From NCBI RefSeq assembly GCF_000092825.1, contig NC_014168.1:2099946-2163945 (forward strand): a stretch of 64,000 bases of DNA, read 5' to 3'. This document shows, in pieces, positions 29,197 through 37,504 of the stretch. The translations under genes were made by a program, and so were the position numbers. The DNA is from Segniliparus rotundus DSM 44985 (GTDB lineage: Bacteria > Actinomycetota > Actinomycetes > Mycobacteriales > Mycobacteriaceae). Each line of letters begins with the position of its first letter. Positions within the stretch are counted from its first letter, which is position 1. The notes beneath the pieces are model-generated. The model did not search any database, was not told the origin of the DNA, and saw only the letters and a list, made by a program, of their open reading frames with translations.

Positions 29197-29269
29197 GGGG
29201 CTATGGCGCAGCTGGTAGCGCATCACACTGGCAGTGTGAGGGTCAGGGGTTCGAGTCCCCTTAGCTCCA
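29197..29269 (+). tRNA. tRNA-Ala (GGC)
   Basis: Acceptor GGGGCTA pairs with TAGCTCC (one G-U), anticodon stem TCACA/TGTGA encloses CTGGCAG giving anticodon GGC, and the T-arm is AGGGGTTCGAGTCCCCT. Discriminator A; CCA is not encoded precisely. Its 3' part is the prophage attachment core. Confidence 0.95.
29249..29268 (+). other. attL: left attachment core in tRNA-Ala
   Basis: GTTCGAGTCCCCTTAGCTCC at the 3' end of tRNA-Ala recurs at 48777-48796 with one mismatch. The integrase gene starts 120 bp to its right, the usual arrangement for a tRNA-integrating tyrosine recombinase. Confidence 0.85.
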
Positions 29270-29390
29270 CCCAAGGTCGCGCTGGTCAGCGGGTATTTTC
29301 AAATCCGCCCCAGTGCCCCGTCAACATTGCGGTCAATATCGCAGGTGCGGGTTCACCACTTCGGGGCCAAAACCTGTGAAGGTGGCCGTC

Positions 29391-30647
29391 ATGTCCAGCA
29401 TCAGAGTCCGCGCCCGCAAGGACGGGTCGAGCTACACCCAAGTCATGTTCCGACTGCACGGGAAGCAGACCTCGGAGTCGTTCGATGACCACCGGGAGGC
29501 GTTGAAATGGCAGGCGCTCCTGGACCGGGTCGGCCCGGAGAAAGCCCGCCTTGTGCTCAACAGCGCTCAGGAGCCCCAAACACTGATGACCGTGGAAGAG
29601 CTGGTCGTCCGCCATATCGAGCAGCTGACCGGGTTGGAGAGGGGAACCTTGCAGAAGTACGAGCGGTACCTTCGAAACGATATAAGCCCGTGCATCGGAT
29701 CGCTGCCCGTGGCCTTGTTTGACGAGGAAGCAGACGCTCAATGGGTCAACTACCTTGCGGCAAAGGGGAACTCTCGCAAAACGATAAAGAACAAGCATGG
29801 CTTCCTCTCCTCGGCCATGAAGACCGGCATGAAGCTCAGCAATGTCCCCCTCACTCATAATCCCTGTCTCGGTCGCAAACTGCCGAAAACCGGAAAGAAG
29901 CAGGAGATGGTCGTCTACACCCCCGAACAGTTCCTTTCCCATCTACGATTCGTCCCGACGCACTGGCACACACTGATCCATTTCTTGGCCCGGTTCGGGC
30001 CGCGCTGGTCGGAGGCCACGGCGTTGATGCCTATGGACTTCGACCGAAAACACAAGGCGGCCCATATCCAACGGGCGTGGAAGTGGACGGGCACCAGCGA
30101 GACCCGGCTGGGTCCGCCCAAGACCGAGACGTCGGACAGGCACCTTGAGTTCGACGAGGAGTCGTGGGACATGATCGAGCCGTTGTTGTTCGGCCCGGAC
30201 GACAAGTTCGTCTTCACGAACACCGTGGGCGGCCCGATCAGGATTCAGACCTTTTACAACAACGCATGGAAGCCTTCTATCTGGCTGGCGAACGGGTGCG
30301 AGTCACCGTCGCAGCTGACGCACCCCGACTTCCGTCCGCCCCGGCGCGTGCCGAAAGCGGGGATGTGGCACGGGATCGAACCCGCCCCCGCGCACGAGCG
30401 GCTGGGGATTTGGCCGCGCATCCACGACTTGCGGCACACCTGCGCGTCATGGCTGATCGACGCGGGATACGACCTCTTCGCCATCTCCCGTCTGCTCGGC
30501 CACGAGTCCACGGACACCACGACTCGGATCTACGGCCATCTCGTCCGGGGCAAGCTCAGGAACCTCGCTTCCGGAGTGTCCCAGCAGCTCCGCGCCGCAG
30601 AAGAGGGGCAACGGGGAGCAGGGCGGACGGACACAGCCGCCGCGTGA
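29391..30647 (+). CDS. int: Tyrosine-recombinase phage integrase
   Basis: A 418-residue integrase. The N-terminal part binds arm sites; a core-binding SAM-like region spans about residues 65-160; the catalytic domain carries Arg (LARFGPRWSEATAL), the HDLRHTCASWLIDAG box, LLGHESTDTTTRIYGH and the nucleophile Tyr. ATG 29391 follows GAAGGTGG; the open frame upstream to 29313 is non-coding in character. It lies 120 bp from tRNA-Ala and would catalyse insertion at its 3' end. All catalytic residues appear intact. Confidence 0.93.
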   Translation: MSSIRVRARKDGSSYTQVMFRLHGKQTSESFDDHREALKWQALLDRVGPEKARLVLNSAQEPQTLMTVEELVVRHIEQLTGLERGTLQKYERYLRNDISPCIGSLPVALFDEEADAQWVNYLAAKGNSRKTIKNKHGFLSSAMKTGMKLSNVPLTHNPCLGRKLPKTGKKQEMVVYTPEQFLSHLRFVPTHWHTLIHFLARFGPRWSEATALMPMDFDRKHKAAHIQRAWKWTGTSETRLGPPKTETSDRHLEFDEESWDMIEPLLFGPDDKFVFTNTVGGPIRIQTFYNNAWKPSIWLANGCESPSQLTHPDFRPPRRVPKAGMWHGIEPAPAHERLGIWPRIHDLRHTCASWLIDAGYDLFAISRLLGHESTDTTTRIYGHLVRGKLRNLASGVSQQLRAAEEGQRGAGRTDTAAA

Positions 30648-31168
30648 ACAGATCGCGGCAGCGATTTGTTCATTGAGACCTTTCTTTGCGCTCGATTCGC
30701 TACCAGTATGCGTATAGCCGATATTTGTGTTGGCGGGCGAGGGTTGCGATTCGGCGAGGCTAGGGCTCGAGTGATCCGGAAGAACGTCGAAGCGTCGGGG
30801 GCGGAAATCTTCGCGTCTCGGCCTGGACTATGGGAGAGAACTGCATGCGCTCGCACTGCGTCAGGCTGCTTGCGGAACCCCTTTTGACCGCCCGCGCCGC
30901 CCAAGGGCGCAAGGTCACCGCATGAGCACCCCGAGCAACACCACCACTGGCAAAAAAGAGTGAGCATGAACAAGACCACAGACGGCAAACTGGGATCGGG
31001 CGAGCTACGAGCGCAGACACCGGGGCGAAAGCGCCCCCGAAACCACAGAGCGCACCAGAGACGACACCGACACCGAACGCGCCGACCATCCCAGAGCCGA
31101 CACCAAGCGCGGCGAAATCCGCCGCTCTGGCTGTCCCATCGCAGAGGACTCACCCCGGCACGCGATTC
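30648..31168 (+). other. Gene-poor stretch with chained tiny ORFs
   Basis: No convincing long gene. Three very short plus-strand frames are chained: one from 30844 (25 codons), one from about 30919 (13 codons, ATGA overlap) and one from 30966 to 31193. The chaining suggests a former translationally coupled phage operon broken by small indels; the same DNA reads better in different frames along its length. Confidence 0.35.
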
Positions 31169-31719
31169 TTGGCGCGCTTCGTCCACGAAGTGATCACTCC
31201 GGGTATGAAGTGGACGGCGAAATGGTCGGCCACCCTCTGCGGCGGCGACCCAACGGCGATGGTCGAGCAGTACCGCGCCAACCTAGAGGCCTTGGCAGAG
31301 GAGACAAAAACGAAGGACAAACTGCATAAGCATTTGAAAAACTTGCACGACATCCGCCGACAGCAACGGCGTGTCCATCTGCGCGTTCGAGGACACGGCG
31401 GGAATACGGACCTCGGCTATGCGGAAGACATACAGCTGCCCCTCCTGCTGCATTCCAGCCTGCACTTGCAGATGCTCGACGCTTGCGAGAAGCCCCTGAA
31501 AGGCTTGCCCGCACTCAAAGCGGGGAAAATTGCTAGAAGCCAGGCGCAGTGTCTATGAGGGATACGCCGACCGGACTGGGAACTGCTCTGGCAGGCCAAA
31601 AGCGCAGCGCCCAACGAGCACGCCTCCGCAGGGGCGGCGCTCGCTCTGCGCGGCAAACGGGGCGAAGTCAAGAACTTCCATGAGACGGACAACTTGAAAA
31701 CGGCATTGTCTTCGTGATT
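31169..31719 (+). pseudogene. Decayed phage gene fragments
   Basis: Frame 31169-31558 begins plausibly (KWTAKWSATLCGGDPTAMVE then a charged helix EETKTKDKLHKHLKNL) but its C-terminal third looks out of frame. From about 31572 to 31719 another frame reads DWELLWQAKSAAPNEHASAG and EVKNFHETDNLKTALSS before a stop. The pieces look like one gene broken by at least one frameshift. No family recognised. Confidence 0.4.
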
Positions 31720-31849
31720 GGCGGTGGTGGCGGGGATTCAACCCGCTGGCCGCAGCCGCAGGCAACACCGCCACCCGAACGCCAGGCTGAACGCGAACGA
31801 CAACCTGACCGGCACATGGCTAGAACTGACCGGCTACCTATAACACGCG

Positions 31850-31884
31850 AAAAGGCCCGCCAGCACAATGCTGGCGGGCCTTTT
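31850..31884. terminator. Bidirectional rho-independent terminator
   Basis: A perfect 16-bp stem (AAAAGGCCCGCCAGCA / TGCTGGCGGGCCTTTT) with a three-base loop. A and T runs at the two ends let it stop transcription from both sides; it lies just past the holin stop at 31903. Confidence 0.9.
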
Positions 31885-31902
31885 CTGTCATGCCTGACAG
31901 GG

Positions 31903-32238
31903 CTAGTGCTCTCGGGGGGCGGCGGCTTTCGCCTTGGGCGCAGCGCCGCCCAGCAGATCGCGCAGAGCCTCCAAACTGTCACGCGCGCCTTGCCCCCCTT
32001 GCCCCGCCGGAACGGGCGCCGGCGCCACGCAAAGCTCCGCGGTGGACGAGAGCAGATGCTTGTACGCGAGCGCACCAGTTCCTGTGTTACCAATCCCCAA
32101 GAGGACGAATACGACTTGATCCCACACGCCCGGGCCACCGGGCAGGCTCACCCCGTACGCGACCAGCAACGGGCCGATGGCGATCCACAACGCGTACAGG
32201 GCTCTGCGAACGTCCGGGGTGAACACGCGCTCAATCAC
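31903..32238 (-). CDS. Phage holin-like membrane protein
   Basis: A 111-residue protein with two hydrophobic helices (ALWIAIGPLLVAYGVSL and VVFVLLGIGNTGTGALAY) and a charged Ala/Pro-rich tail. Size, topology and position right after the lysin are those of an actinophage holin, which would open the membrane for lysis. GTG 32238 is chosen because GTGA overlaps the lysin stop and a GGGGAGGGG ribosome-binding site lies upstream. The strong terminator follows 18 bp later. Confidence 0.75.
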   Translation of the reverse strand: MIERVFTPDVRRALYALWIAIGPLLVAYGVSLPGGPGVWDQVVFVLLGIGNTGTGALAYKHLLSSTAELCVAPAPVPAGQGGQGARDSLEALRDLLGGAAPKAKAAAPREH

Positions 32239-33050
32239 TTCCCCTCCCCTTGCACCAGGCACGCGAGCGCTTCGGCCATCGTCTGCTCCGCCGTCCGCTG
32301 CTCCTCACGCCATTCGGAGAGGAAGTCGGAGAGATACCGCAGGAAGTCCACCACCGAGTTGCCGTAAAGCTGCTCCCCGCCGGCGAACCCCGACCCGACG
32401 AGCTGGTCGAGGCTCGCTGTCGGCTGTGTGGGAGCGGCCGTCCCCAACAAGGCCAGCAGATCCTCGCGCGTGCCCCGGAAAGCGTTCACGTCCACGGTCT
32501 TGCCCGCCACATGCCCACTTGAGCTGAACTGCAAGATTATCGGCTCATTGCCGCCGTAAGGCTCCCAGCCCCGCCAGTCGTCGCCCGGATACAACACGGA
32601 CGCGTACCCGGAGCCGTTCACGTACGCCGACGCCCACAACCCCGGCGCGCCGCTGATGTCCGGCGAGCCGATCTGCTGCCAGTACCAGCGCGGCACATAG
32701 GACAAGGCGACCCGCATCCCGCGCCGCTGCACCGCCGCACTCACCGCTTGGAAGTTCGCCCAGCCGCCGCTGTTCGCCTCGAAGTCCAACGCGACCGGCA
32801 CCGCAGGGTCCCCGATATGCGCGGCGAGGTTCGCCGCCTGCCCTTCCGCGTCGCCGTCGCGGACGTAGTGGTAGCCGATCAGGATCAAACCGTTCGCTCG
32901 CGCCGCGTCCCGGTTGCGCGGCCAAAAGGAGTCGTTGAACGAAGAGCCCTCGGTGACCTTCGCGGCCACGAACTCGAACCCCTCCGCTCTCACCTGCGCG
33001 AGGTCCACGGCCCCGTTGTTGTTGCTGATGTCCACGCCCCACAAAGGCAT
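32235..33050 (-). CDS. Phage lysin, GH25 lysozyme domain
   Basis: A 271-residue muramidase: MPLWGVDISNNNGAVDLAQV, the KVTEGSSFND strand, GYHYVRDGDAEGQAANL and the catalytic LDFEANSGG, then a C-terminal helical tail. GH25 enzymes cut the glycan chain of peptidoglycan. ATG 33050 has an excellent site (AAGGAG seven bases away). The same frame stays open to GTG 33206 and includes the end of an M23 peptidase domain, so the original gene may have been a two-domain lysin with this as an internal start. Confidence 0.85.
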   Translation of the reverse strand: MPLWGVDISNNNGAVDLAQVRAEGFEFVAAKVTEGSSFNDSFWPRNRDAARANGLILIGYHYVRDGDAEGQAANLAAHIGDPAVPVALDFEANSGGWANFQAVSAAVQRRGMRVALSYVPRWYWQQIGSPDISGAPGLWASAYVNGSGYASVLYPGDDWRGWEPYGGNEPIILQFSSSGHVAGKTVDVNAFRGTREDLLALLGTAAPTQPTASLDQLVGSGFAGGEQLYGNSVVDFLRYLSDFLSEWREEQRTAEQTMAEALACLVQGEGK

Positions 33051-33351
33051 GGGTGCTCCTTCCTGCTCGGTCGCCTGGCCGATCCAGGCAAGCGGGTCAA
33101 TGGCGTGCCGCTGCGTGAGCGGCCCGAGGTAGACGCAGAGATGGGCGTGCGGGCCGCTCGACTGCCCCTCCGAGCCCACCGAGGCGACCTGCTGCCCCGC
33201 CGTCACCCGCCCGCACGAGGATCGAGACGTGCGGCATATGCCCCAAGCACCAGTCGAACCCGTCGCTAGTGCGCCCCCACACCCAATTCGAATAGCCCGA
33301 CACGTCGAATAGCCCGGTCCGCGCCTTGCACGATCACCGAGTCAGCCGGGG
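33051..33351 (-). pseudogene. M23 peptidase domain remnant, frameshifted and truncated
   Basis: Pieces of a zinc peptidase M23 domain in shifting frames: DSVIVQGAD, then TGLFDVSGYSNW and CLGHMPHVSI, then VTAGQQVASVGSEG and the zinc-binding GPHAHLCVYLG. At least one frameshift near 33210 and probably another near 33315 break it. Its 5' end is cut by the IS3-family element that begins at 33352. It directly precedes the GH25 lysin in the same direction. Confidence 0.65.
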
Positions 33352-33418
33352 TGACATGTTCCCCTCCGACCGGACGCCAAGCCTGTCAGGATGATGTCTG
33401 GCAGAGAGAGGAGTCCGT

Positions 33419-33711
33419 ATGCCTGTCACGCATCCCGAGGAGTTCCGCCGTCGTGCGGTGGAGCTGGCCCGAACGAGCGAGCAGCCGATCCGAAGATCGC
33501 CAAAGATGTGGGGATCAACGAGCAGACGCTCAGGAACTGGGCGGGCCGCACCGATGCGGACGAGGGCAGGAAAGAAGGTTTGAGCAGCGACGAGCGCAAG
33601 GAGCTGGTCGAGTTGCGCCGCCGCAACCGGGTCTTGGAGACGGAGATCGAAATCCTCAAGAAGGCATCGGCGTATTTCGCGAGGGAGAACGCCCTGCCGA
33701 ACCCAAAATGA
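33419..33711 (+). pseudogene. IS3 orfA, frameshifted
   Basis: Starts MPVTHPEEFRRRAVELA with HTH sequence, then shifts frame near 33490 and continues PKIAKDVGINEQTLRNW and the leucine-zipper-like ELRRRNRVLETEIEILKKA to a stop at 33711. Related in sequence to the intact orfA at 41878-42195. Confidence 0.8.
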
Positions 33712-34596
33712 TCTTCCTGCTGGTCCACGAGATGGCCGACGACGGACTGCCCGTCGCCGTGGCCTGCCGGGTGTTGCACGTGTCCCGATCCTGGTATTAC
33801 GAGTGGAGAGATCGTCCCCCGAACCCGCACGAGGTCGCGGACGAGGCGTTGAACAGGAGAACGATCCGCGAGGTGTGGTCGTGCTCTCGCGAGACCTACG
33901 GGGTCCGGCGGGTCCGGGCCGAGCTGGGCCTCGGGCTCGGCGTCGCAATCAGCCACAAGAAGACCCACCGCCTGATGCGCTCGGCTGGCATCGCCGGGAT
34001 CCACCGCTGCGAGTTCCGCCGCCACAAGCCCGACCGGATGCGCCGCCAGTTCGTCGCCGACAGGCCCGATAAGCTGTGGGTCACCGATATCACCCAGCAC
34101 CACGCTTCGGGCGGCTGGGTCTACTGCGCGGTGGTCTTGGACGTGTTCTCCCGCAAGGTCGTGAACTGGTCTATCACCGACCACATCCGCGCCGAATTGG
34201 AAGCGGCCGTCTCGGACATGGCCAGGCCCGGCGGCACAAGCCCCGTAGGACCGTGGTGCATAGCGACAGGGGCTCGCAATACGTCTCGCGGCTCTTCGGC
34301 CACCGCCTGCGAGAAGCGGGTCCGCTCGGGTCGATGGGCGCCGTGGCCTGCGCCTTCGACAACGCCCTGGTGGAGTCCTTCTCCGGCTCCATGCAGATCG
34401 AGCTCCTCGACCGCAAGACCTGGGCCAGCAGGGCCCGAGCTCACCCAGGCGGTCTTCGAGTGGATCGAAGCCTTCTACAACCCCGTCAGGAGACACAGCG
34501 CGCTCGGCAACCTCTCCCCAGCGGAGTATGAGACCCTGCCGCAGCAAGTGCGGCATGATCCGAATACCAACCTGTCCGGCCGGAGGGAGCACGTCA
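33708..34596 (+). pseudogene. IS3 orfB transposase, frameshifted
   Basis: The DDE transposase reads in one frame to about 34235 (DKLWVTDITQHH with the first Asp), in a second to about 34430 (VVHSDRGSQYVSRL with the second Asp, and FDNALVESFSGSMQ with the Glu), then back to the first (FYNPVRRHSALGNLSPAEYE). Two compensating frameshifts leave it dead as written. The first frame stays open past the right terminal repeat to 34748 because the normal stop is missing. Confidence 0.8.
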
Positions 34597-34737
34597 GATC
34601 CGGCGCAACCGACTCACCTCCAATGGAGAACCAGGATCAGCGCGCCCCAACTACCACCGGCCACACTCAACCGCAGGCTGCAAAACACCCGCCACCCAAC
34701 TCCACACCCGCGTCACCAACGTCCACGCCTCATACAC

Positions 34738-35292
34738 TTAGGCGCTGAAGTAGTTCTTGTCGTTCGGGCGCCCCGCCGAGTCGAGGGCGATCATGGGGGG
34801 AAGGCAGGTGGCGATGGGGAAATCCGGCGGGGTCGAGTCCGCAGGGACGGTGACGTTACCGCGGAAGTCGCCGAGCAGGTTCATCTCGCACTGGTAGGCG
34901 TCGCGCGGATCTGAGCCGTCGGCGTGGTACACGCTGAGGGACGCGGGGAAGAAGCCGGGTTCCGGCTTGGGCATCGTCAAGGTGAGCTCCCACGGCAGCG
35001 CGACTTCTTCTTCGACGGGGACGACGGTCTGCCCCAGTAGTTTTATCGGCTCCTTCGAGTGCTCGCCGCGCGCGGCGGGGTCGCTTTCGGGGACGATGTA
35101 TCTGACCTTCGCCCGGACGGGCTGTTTGGCGCTGGCCTTGTAGCGGATTTTCAGCTCTCCCGGGGCAAAGGAAGGCTGCGGAGTCGACGCGGGGCCGCTC
35201 GCCGCCGCCCGCTCGGTCGGAGCGGCGGAGCAGGCGGCGAGGGCGAAGGCGAGCGCCGCCTGCAAGGCGCACACGGCCTGTCTGCGCATCAT
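34738..35292 (-). CDS. Lipoprotein, possibly MmpS-like fold
   Basis: A 184-residue product with signal peptide and lipobox LAAC; start ATG 35292, with AGGA upstream and a second ATG next to it. The mature part is beta-rich: VRAKVRYIVPES, EEEVALPWELTLTMP, SLSVYHADG and YQCEMNL. The order of strand, LPW motif and Cys recalls the MmpS extracellular domain, but similarity is faint. It sits in the prophage between an IS and the coiled-coil gene, in their direction, and may be a lysogenic-conversion gene. Confidence 0.65.
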   Translation of the reverse strand: MMRRQAVCALQAALAFALAACSAAPTERAAASGPASTPQPSFAPGELKIRYKASAKQPVRAKVRYIVPESDPAARGEHSKEPIKLLGQTVVPVEEEVALPWELTLTMPKPEPGFFPASLSVYHADGSDPRDAYQCEMNLLGDFRGNVTVPADSTPPDFPIATCLPPMIALDSAGRPNDKNYFSA

Positions 35293-35428
35293 CAAATCCT
35301 GCTCGCCCTTCACTGTCCGACGGCGCCGCATCCGCTACGGCTTTTCGGACATTGTAGACCGCAGGCTTTCCCGCGGCGCCGCCTCCTGCCTGGGGATGCG
35401 CTGTGGATTTCCCGGAGCCGGACCGCCC

Positions 35429-35470
35429 GCCGTGCCGTGGACGCCCGCAGGCGGGCGCCCACGGCACGGC
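35429..35470. terminator. Long hairpin after coiled-coil gene
   Basis: About 20 bp of nearly perfect stem (GCCGTGCCGTGG... / ...CCACGGCACGGC) with a two-base loop, starting five bases past the coiled-coil gene stop. There is no U-tract, so it is at best an atypical terminator. Confidence 0.5.
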
Positions 35471-35475
35471 TTCGG

Positions 35476-36186
35476 CTAGAACTCCCTGTGGAAGGGCTCC
35501 GACGGTGAGTGCCTCGTGTAAAGGGTCCCGTCCGAGCCCTTGATCGCGTCGATGTTCAGCCCGAAGTCGAAGGTGATACCGTCCGCATTCGGAACCGGCG
35601 AGTCTTGGATAGTGATTTTCTGTGGAACGATTTTGTATTCCGTGTAGGTGATGGGCTTGCCGTCGAAGCCCGTCGCAGGCGCTCCGAGCGGGGGCTCGGC
35701 AGGAGCGGGGGCGGCCAAGGACGGGAGAAGGGGGTAGACGAAAGACAGCCCGAAATTCTCGATCGAGGGTTGCAGCTTGGGAAGGTTCTCCTCCTCCCAC
35801 GCGACCCGTTTCTTGAGATTCGGGATCTCCTTCTGCAATGCGGACACGTCGCGGTTCGCCTCGGCCTGGTCTTGGTTCAGCGTGCCCACCGCAGCCGCCC
35901 AGGCGCTCTGCGCCGCACCGGCGAGGGCTGCCACCCGGCCCAGCTCTTGCTGGCGGAAGGGCTTCTCCCACACATGGGCGTTCGCGAGCGCGTTCCGCGC
36001 GTTCTGCAGGTCTTTCTCGGCTTGTTCTTTCTTCCGCTGCGCGTCCGCGACTCGGGCCTGGTCGCCCGGCACTGCGTCGACGAAGTGATTGTGCAAGACA
36101 GCACGGTCATTGTGTTCGGCGACGTCTCCCTGCGTTTCGGGCGATGAGTTGGGTCCGACGTCCACGGTTGCAACTTTTTCTGGCAT
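35476..36186 (-). CDS. Coiled-coil protein of unknown function
   Basis: A 236-residue product starting at ATG 36186 with GCAGGAG directly upstream. Residues 45-135 form a long charged coiled coil (ARVADAQRKKEQAEKDLQNA and later DVSALQKEIPNLKKRVAWEEE); the C-terminal 70 residues are mixed (KITIQDSPVPNADGITFDFG). No signal peptide. It precedes the lipoprotein gene but a large hairpin separates them. No family recognised; a phage structural or cargo role is equally possible. Confidence 0.65.
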   Translation of the reverse strand: MPEKVATVDVGPNSSPETQGDVAEHNDRAVLHNHFVDAVPGDQARVADAQRKKEQAEKDLQNARNALANAHVWEKPFRQQELGRVAALAGAAQSAWAAAVGTLNQDQAEANRDVSALQKEIPNLKKRVAWEEENLPKLQPSIENFGLSFVYPLLPSLAAPAPAEPPLGAPATGFDGKPITYTEYKIVPQKITIQDSPVPNADGITFDFGLNIDAIKGSDGTLYTRHSPSEPFHREF

Positions 36187-36253
36187 GTCTCCTGCTTTCG
36201 AGTGTGTTCGGTTCTTGCGCCGCCGCGCGGGCTCCAAGCCCCGTGAACGGCGG

Positions 36254-36275
36254 CTTCGGGCCGCAAGGCCCGAAG
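36254..36275. terminator. GC-rich hairpin between prophage genes
   Basis: CTTCGGGCC / GGCCCGAAG with a GCAA loop, in the gap between the gene ending at 36381 and the coiled-coil gene. No U-tract follows on the minus strand. Confidence 0.4.
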
Positions 36276-36380
36276 GTTCGATTGGACTGTGCGAAATGTG
36301 TCAATTCCGGGCGCTAAGCCATAGGCCTCCTTCCGGTTCCTGGCCGTCCTTCCGCCGTTTCTCGCGTTGGACGACAGCGT

Positions 36381-36644
36381 TCAGCGGACGCAGAGGCGCC
36401 AGCCTCTGCGTCGGGGGTCGTATGGGCCGATGTCGATCACGCCCGACTCGTCCACGCTCGCGGGCGGTGTGATCTCCACCTCTCCCACATGCAGCTCTAT
36501 TCGGATGACGTTCCACTCGCCCAGGACGACGGGGCGCACGGTGACCGGCTCTTGCGCGATGAGCACGCCGGGTATGGCGGTCAGCTCCACGCCGCCGATG
36601 AAGAGCCGGTGGTTGTCGATCACGGCTTTCGGAAGACGGACCAC
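36381..36644 (-). CDS. Small phage protein
   Basis: An 87-residue product read from GTG 36644 (VVRLPKAVIDNHRLFIGGVE) with AAAAGGGGG upstream; a beta-rich protein ending in an Arg-rich tail. The same frame is open upstream into the terminase remnant, so the two could be translated as one fused product. It resembles small actinophage proteins near the packaging genes, but I cannot name it. Confidence 0.6.
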   Translation of the reverse strand: MVRLPKAVIDNHRLFIGGVELTAIPGVLIAQEPVTVRPVVLGEWNVIRIELHVGEVEITPPASVDESGVIDIGPYDPRRRGWRLCVR

Positions 36645-36845
36645 GCTGCCCCCTTTTCCGTCAGCCCGCGGGCACCGCGCGCAGCTTCGCGCGCCGTGCT
36701 CGCGGGTGCGCTCGGGCCATTCGACGTCCTCGGGCAGCGCGGACTGCTCGCAGGGCTCGAACGGGAGGACGGTGACCGCCATCGCGTCGGTGTTGCGGCG
36801 GGCGCGTTTGCTCGGGGGCTTGGGGGCGGGGCTGCGGCCTGCCAT
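36645..36845 (-). pseudogene. Terminase small subunit, N-terminal remnant
   Basis: MAGRSPAPKPPSKRARRNTD and VLPFEPCEQSALPEDVEWPE match the characteristic start of actinophage small terminase subunits, with GAGGGGGG before ATG 36845. After about 55 residues the similarity stops and the frame runs into an unrelated small gene without a stop. An internal deletion has removed the rest. The large subunit is not found nearby. Confidence 0.65.
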
Positions 36846-36896
36846 CGGTATCCACCCCCCTCGGATCACATCGACGCCAGCCCGTGCGGTCTGGTT

Positions 36897-37022
36897 CTAG
36901 CTGCCGGAAGAGCGGCTGCGGAGTCGGCTGGCGGCGTTCCGCACGGCAGACCCGACCCTCGCGCCGAGGCGGGACGCGGCCAGTCCGGCGCGGCGGGTGA
37001 GCCCGTAGAGCGCGTTGCGCAT
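36897..37022 (-). CDS. Small basic phage protein, 41 aa
   Basis: A 41-codon frame (MRNALYGLTRRAGLAASRLG...) with a near-perfect ribosome-binding site AGGAGGAAGAAC before ATG 37022. The product is Arg/Ala/Ser-rich with an amphipathic, strongly basic helix. Spacing of 14 bp to the upstream gene fits an operon. Function unknown. Confidence 0.6.
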   Translation of the reverse strand: MRNALYGLTRRAGLAASRLGARVGSAVRNAASRLRSRSSGS

Positions 37023-37036
37023 GTTCTTCCTCCTGG

Positions 37037-37504
37037 TTAGTTGGCGGCGCGGGGGAGCCCGCAGGCCTTCTTCTGGTTGGTGTTCTGCTGCTCGTGCTCG
37101 GCGGCGATCTCCTTGCGCCTGGCCTCCAGGGCGGCGGGGTCGATCCCGGCGAGCTGGGCGAGTTTGCGCCCGTCGAGGTATTTGTCGCCGTCGCAGCCCC
37201 GGTCCCAGCCGATGAGGTCGAGGAAGGCCTCTTTCTCCTCGCGGGTGAAGAAGCACGCCGCGCACCAGAACTCGCTGTCGGTGGCGAGGGTGATGCGGGC
37301 GTTCTCACTCGTCACGCGCTCGCGGAAGGCTTTCTGCACTGCGGTGAGCTCCACGGCGCAGTCTTTGGCGAAGTCCCCGGTGTACTCGACCCCGGCCAGG
37401 GGGTCGGCGGCGGGGTTCTAGTAGCCCTTGGGGCCGAGGCCCCCGGCCTTGACCCCCTTCCCGCCGCCCTTCTTCCAGCCGTCGCCGGTGCCGAATTTCC
37501 CCAT
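37037..37504 (-). pseudogene. Phage protein with in-frame amber codon
   Basis: ATG 37504 starts a Gly/Lys-rich head (MGKFGTGDGWKKGGGKGV) that meets TAG at 37418-37420. The same frame continues NPAADPLAGVEYTGDFAKDC, LATDSEFWCAACFFTREEKE and DKYLDGRKLAQLAG to a stop at 37037. Actinophage homologues, as I remember them, join the two parts in one protein of about 150 residues. So TAG is a nonsense mutation or is suppressed; a restart at GTG 37354 is possible but lacks a ribosome-binding site. Confidence 0.6.

Larger units (their letters stand above)
33352..34596 (+). mobile_element. Degenerate IS3-family insertion sequence
   Basis: About 1.25 kb carrying orfA and orfB of the IS3 family, both frameshifted. 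Imperfect terminal inverted repeats are seen: TGACATGTTCCCCTCCGACC at the left (33352 on) and its counterpart ending CACGTCA at 34596, differing at a few bases and one indel. No flanking target duplication is visible. Its disabled genes suggest an old insertion. Confidence 0.75.

Noticed and set aside
35429-35470. Possible CRISPR or integron hairpin
   Set aside because: It is a single long hairpin with no repeated units; no CRISPR array was seen anywhere in the window.
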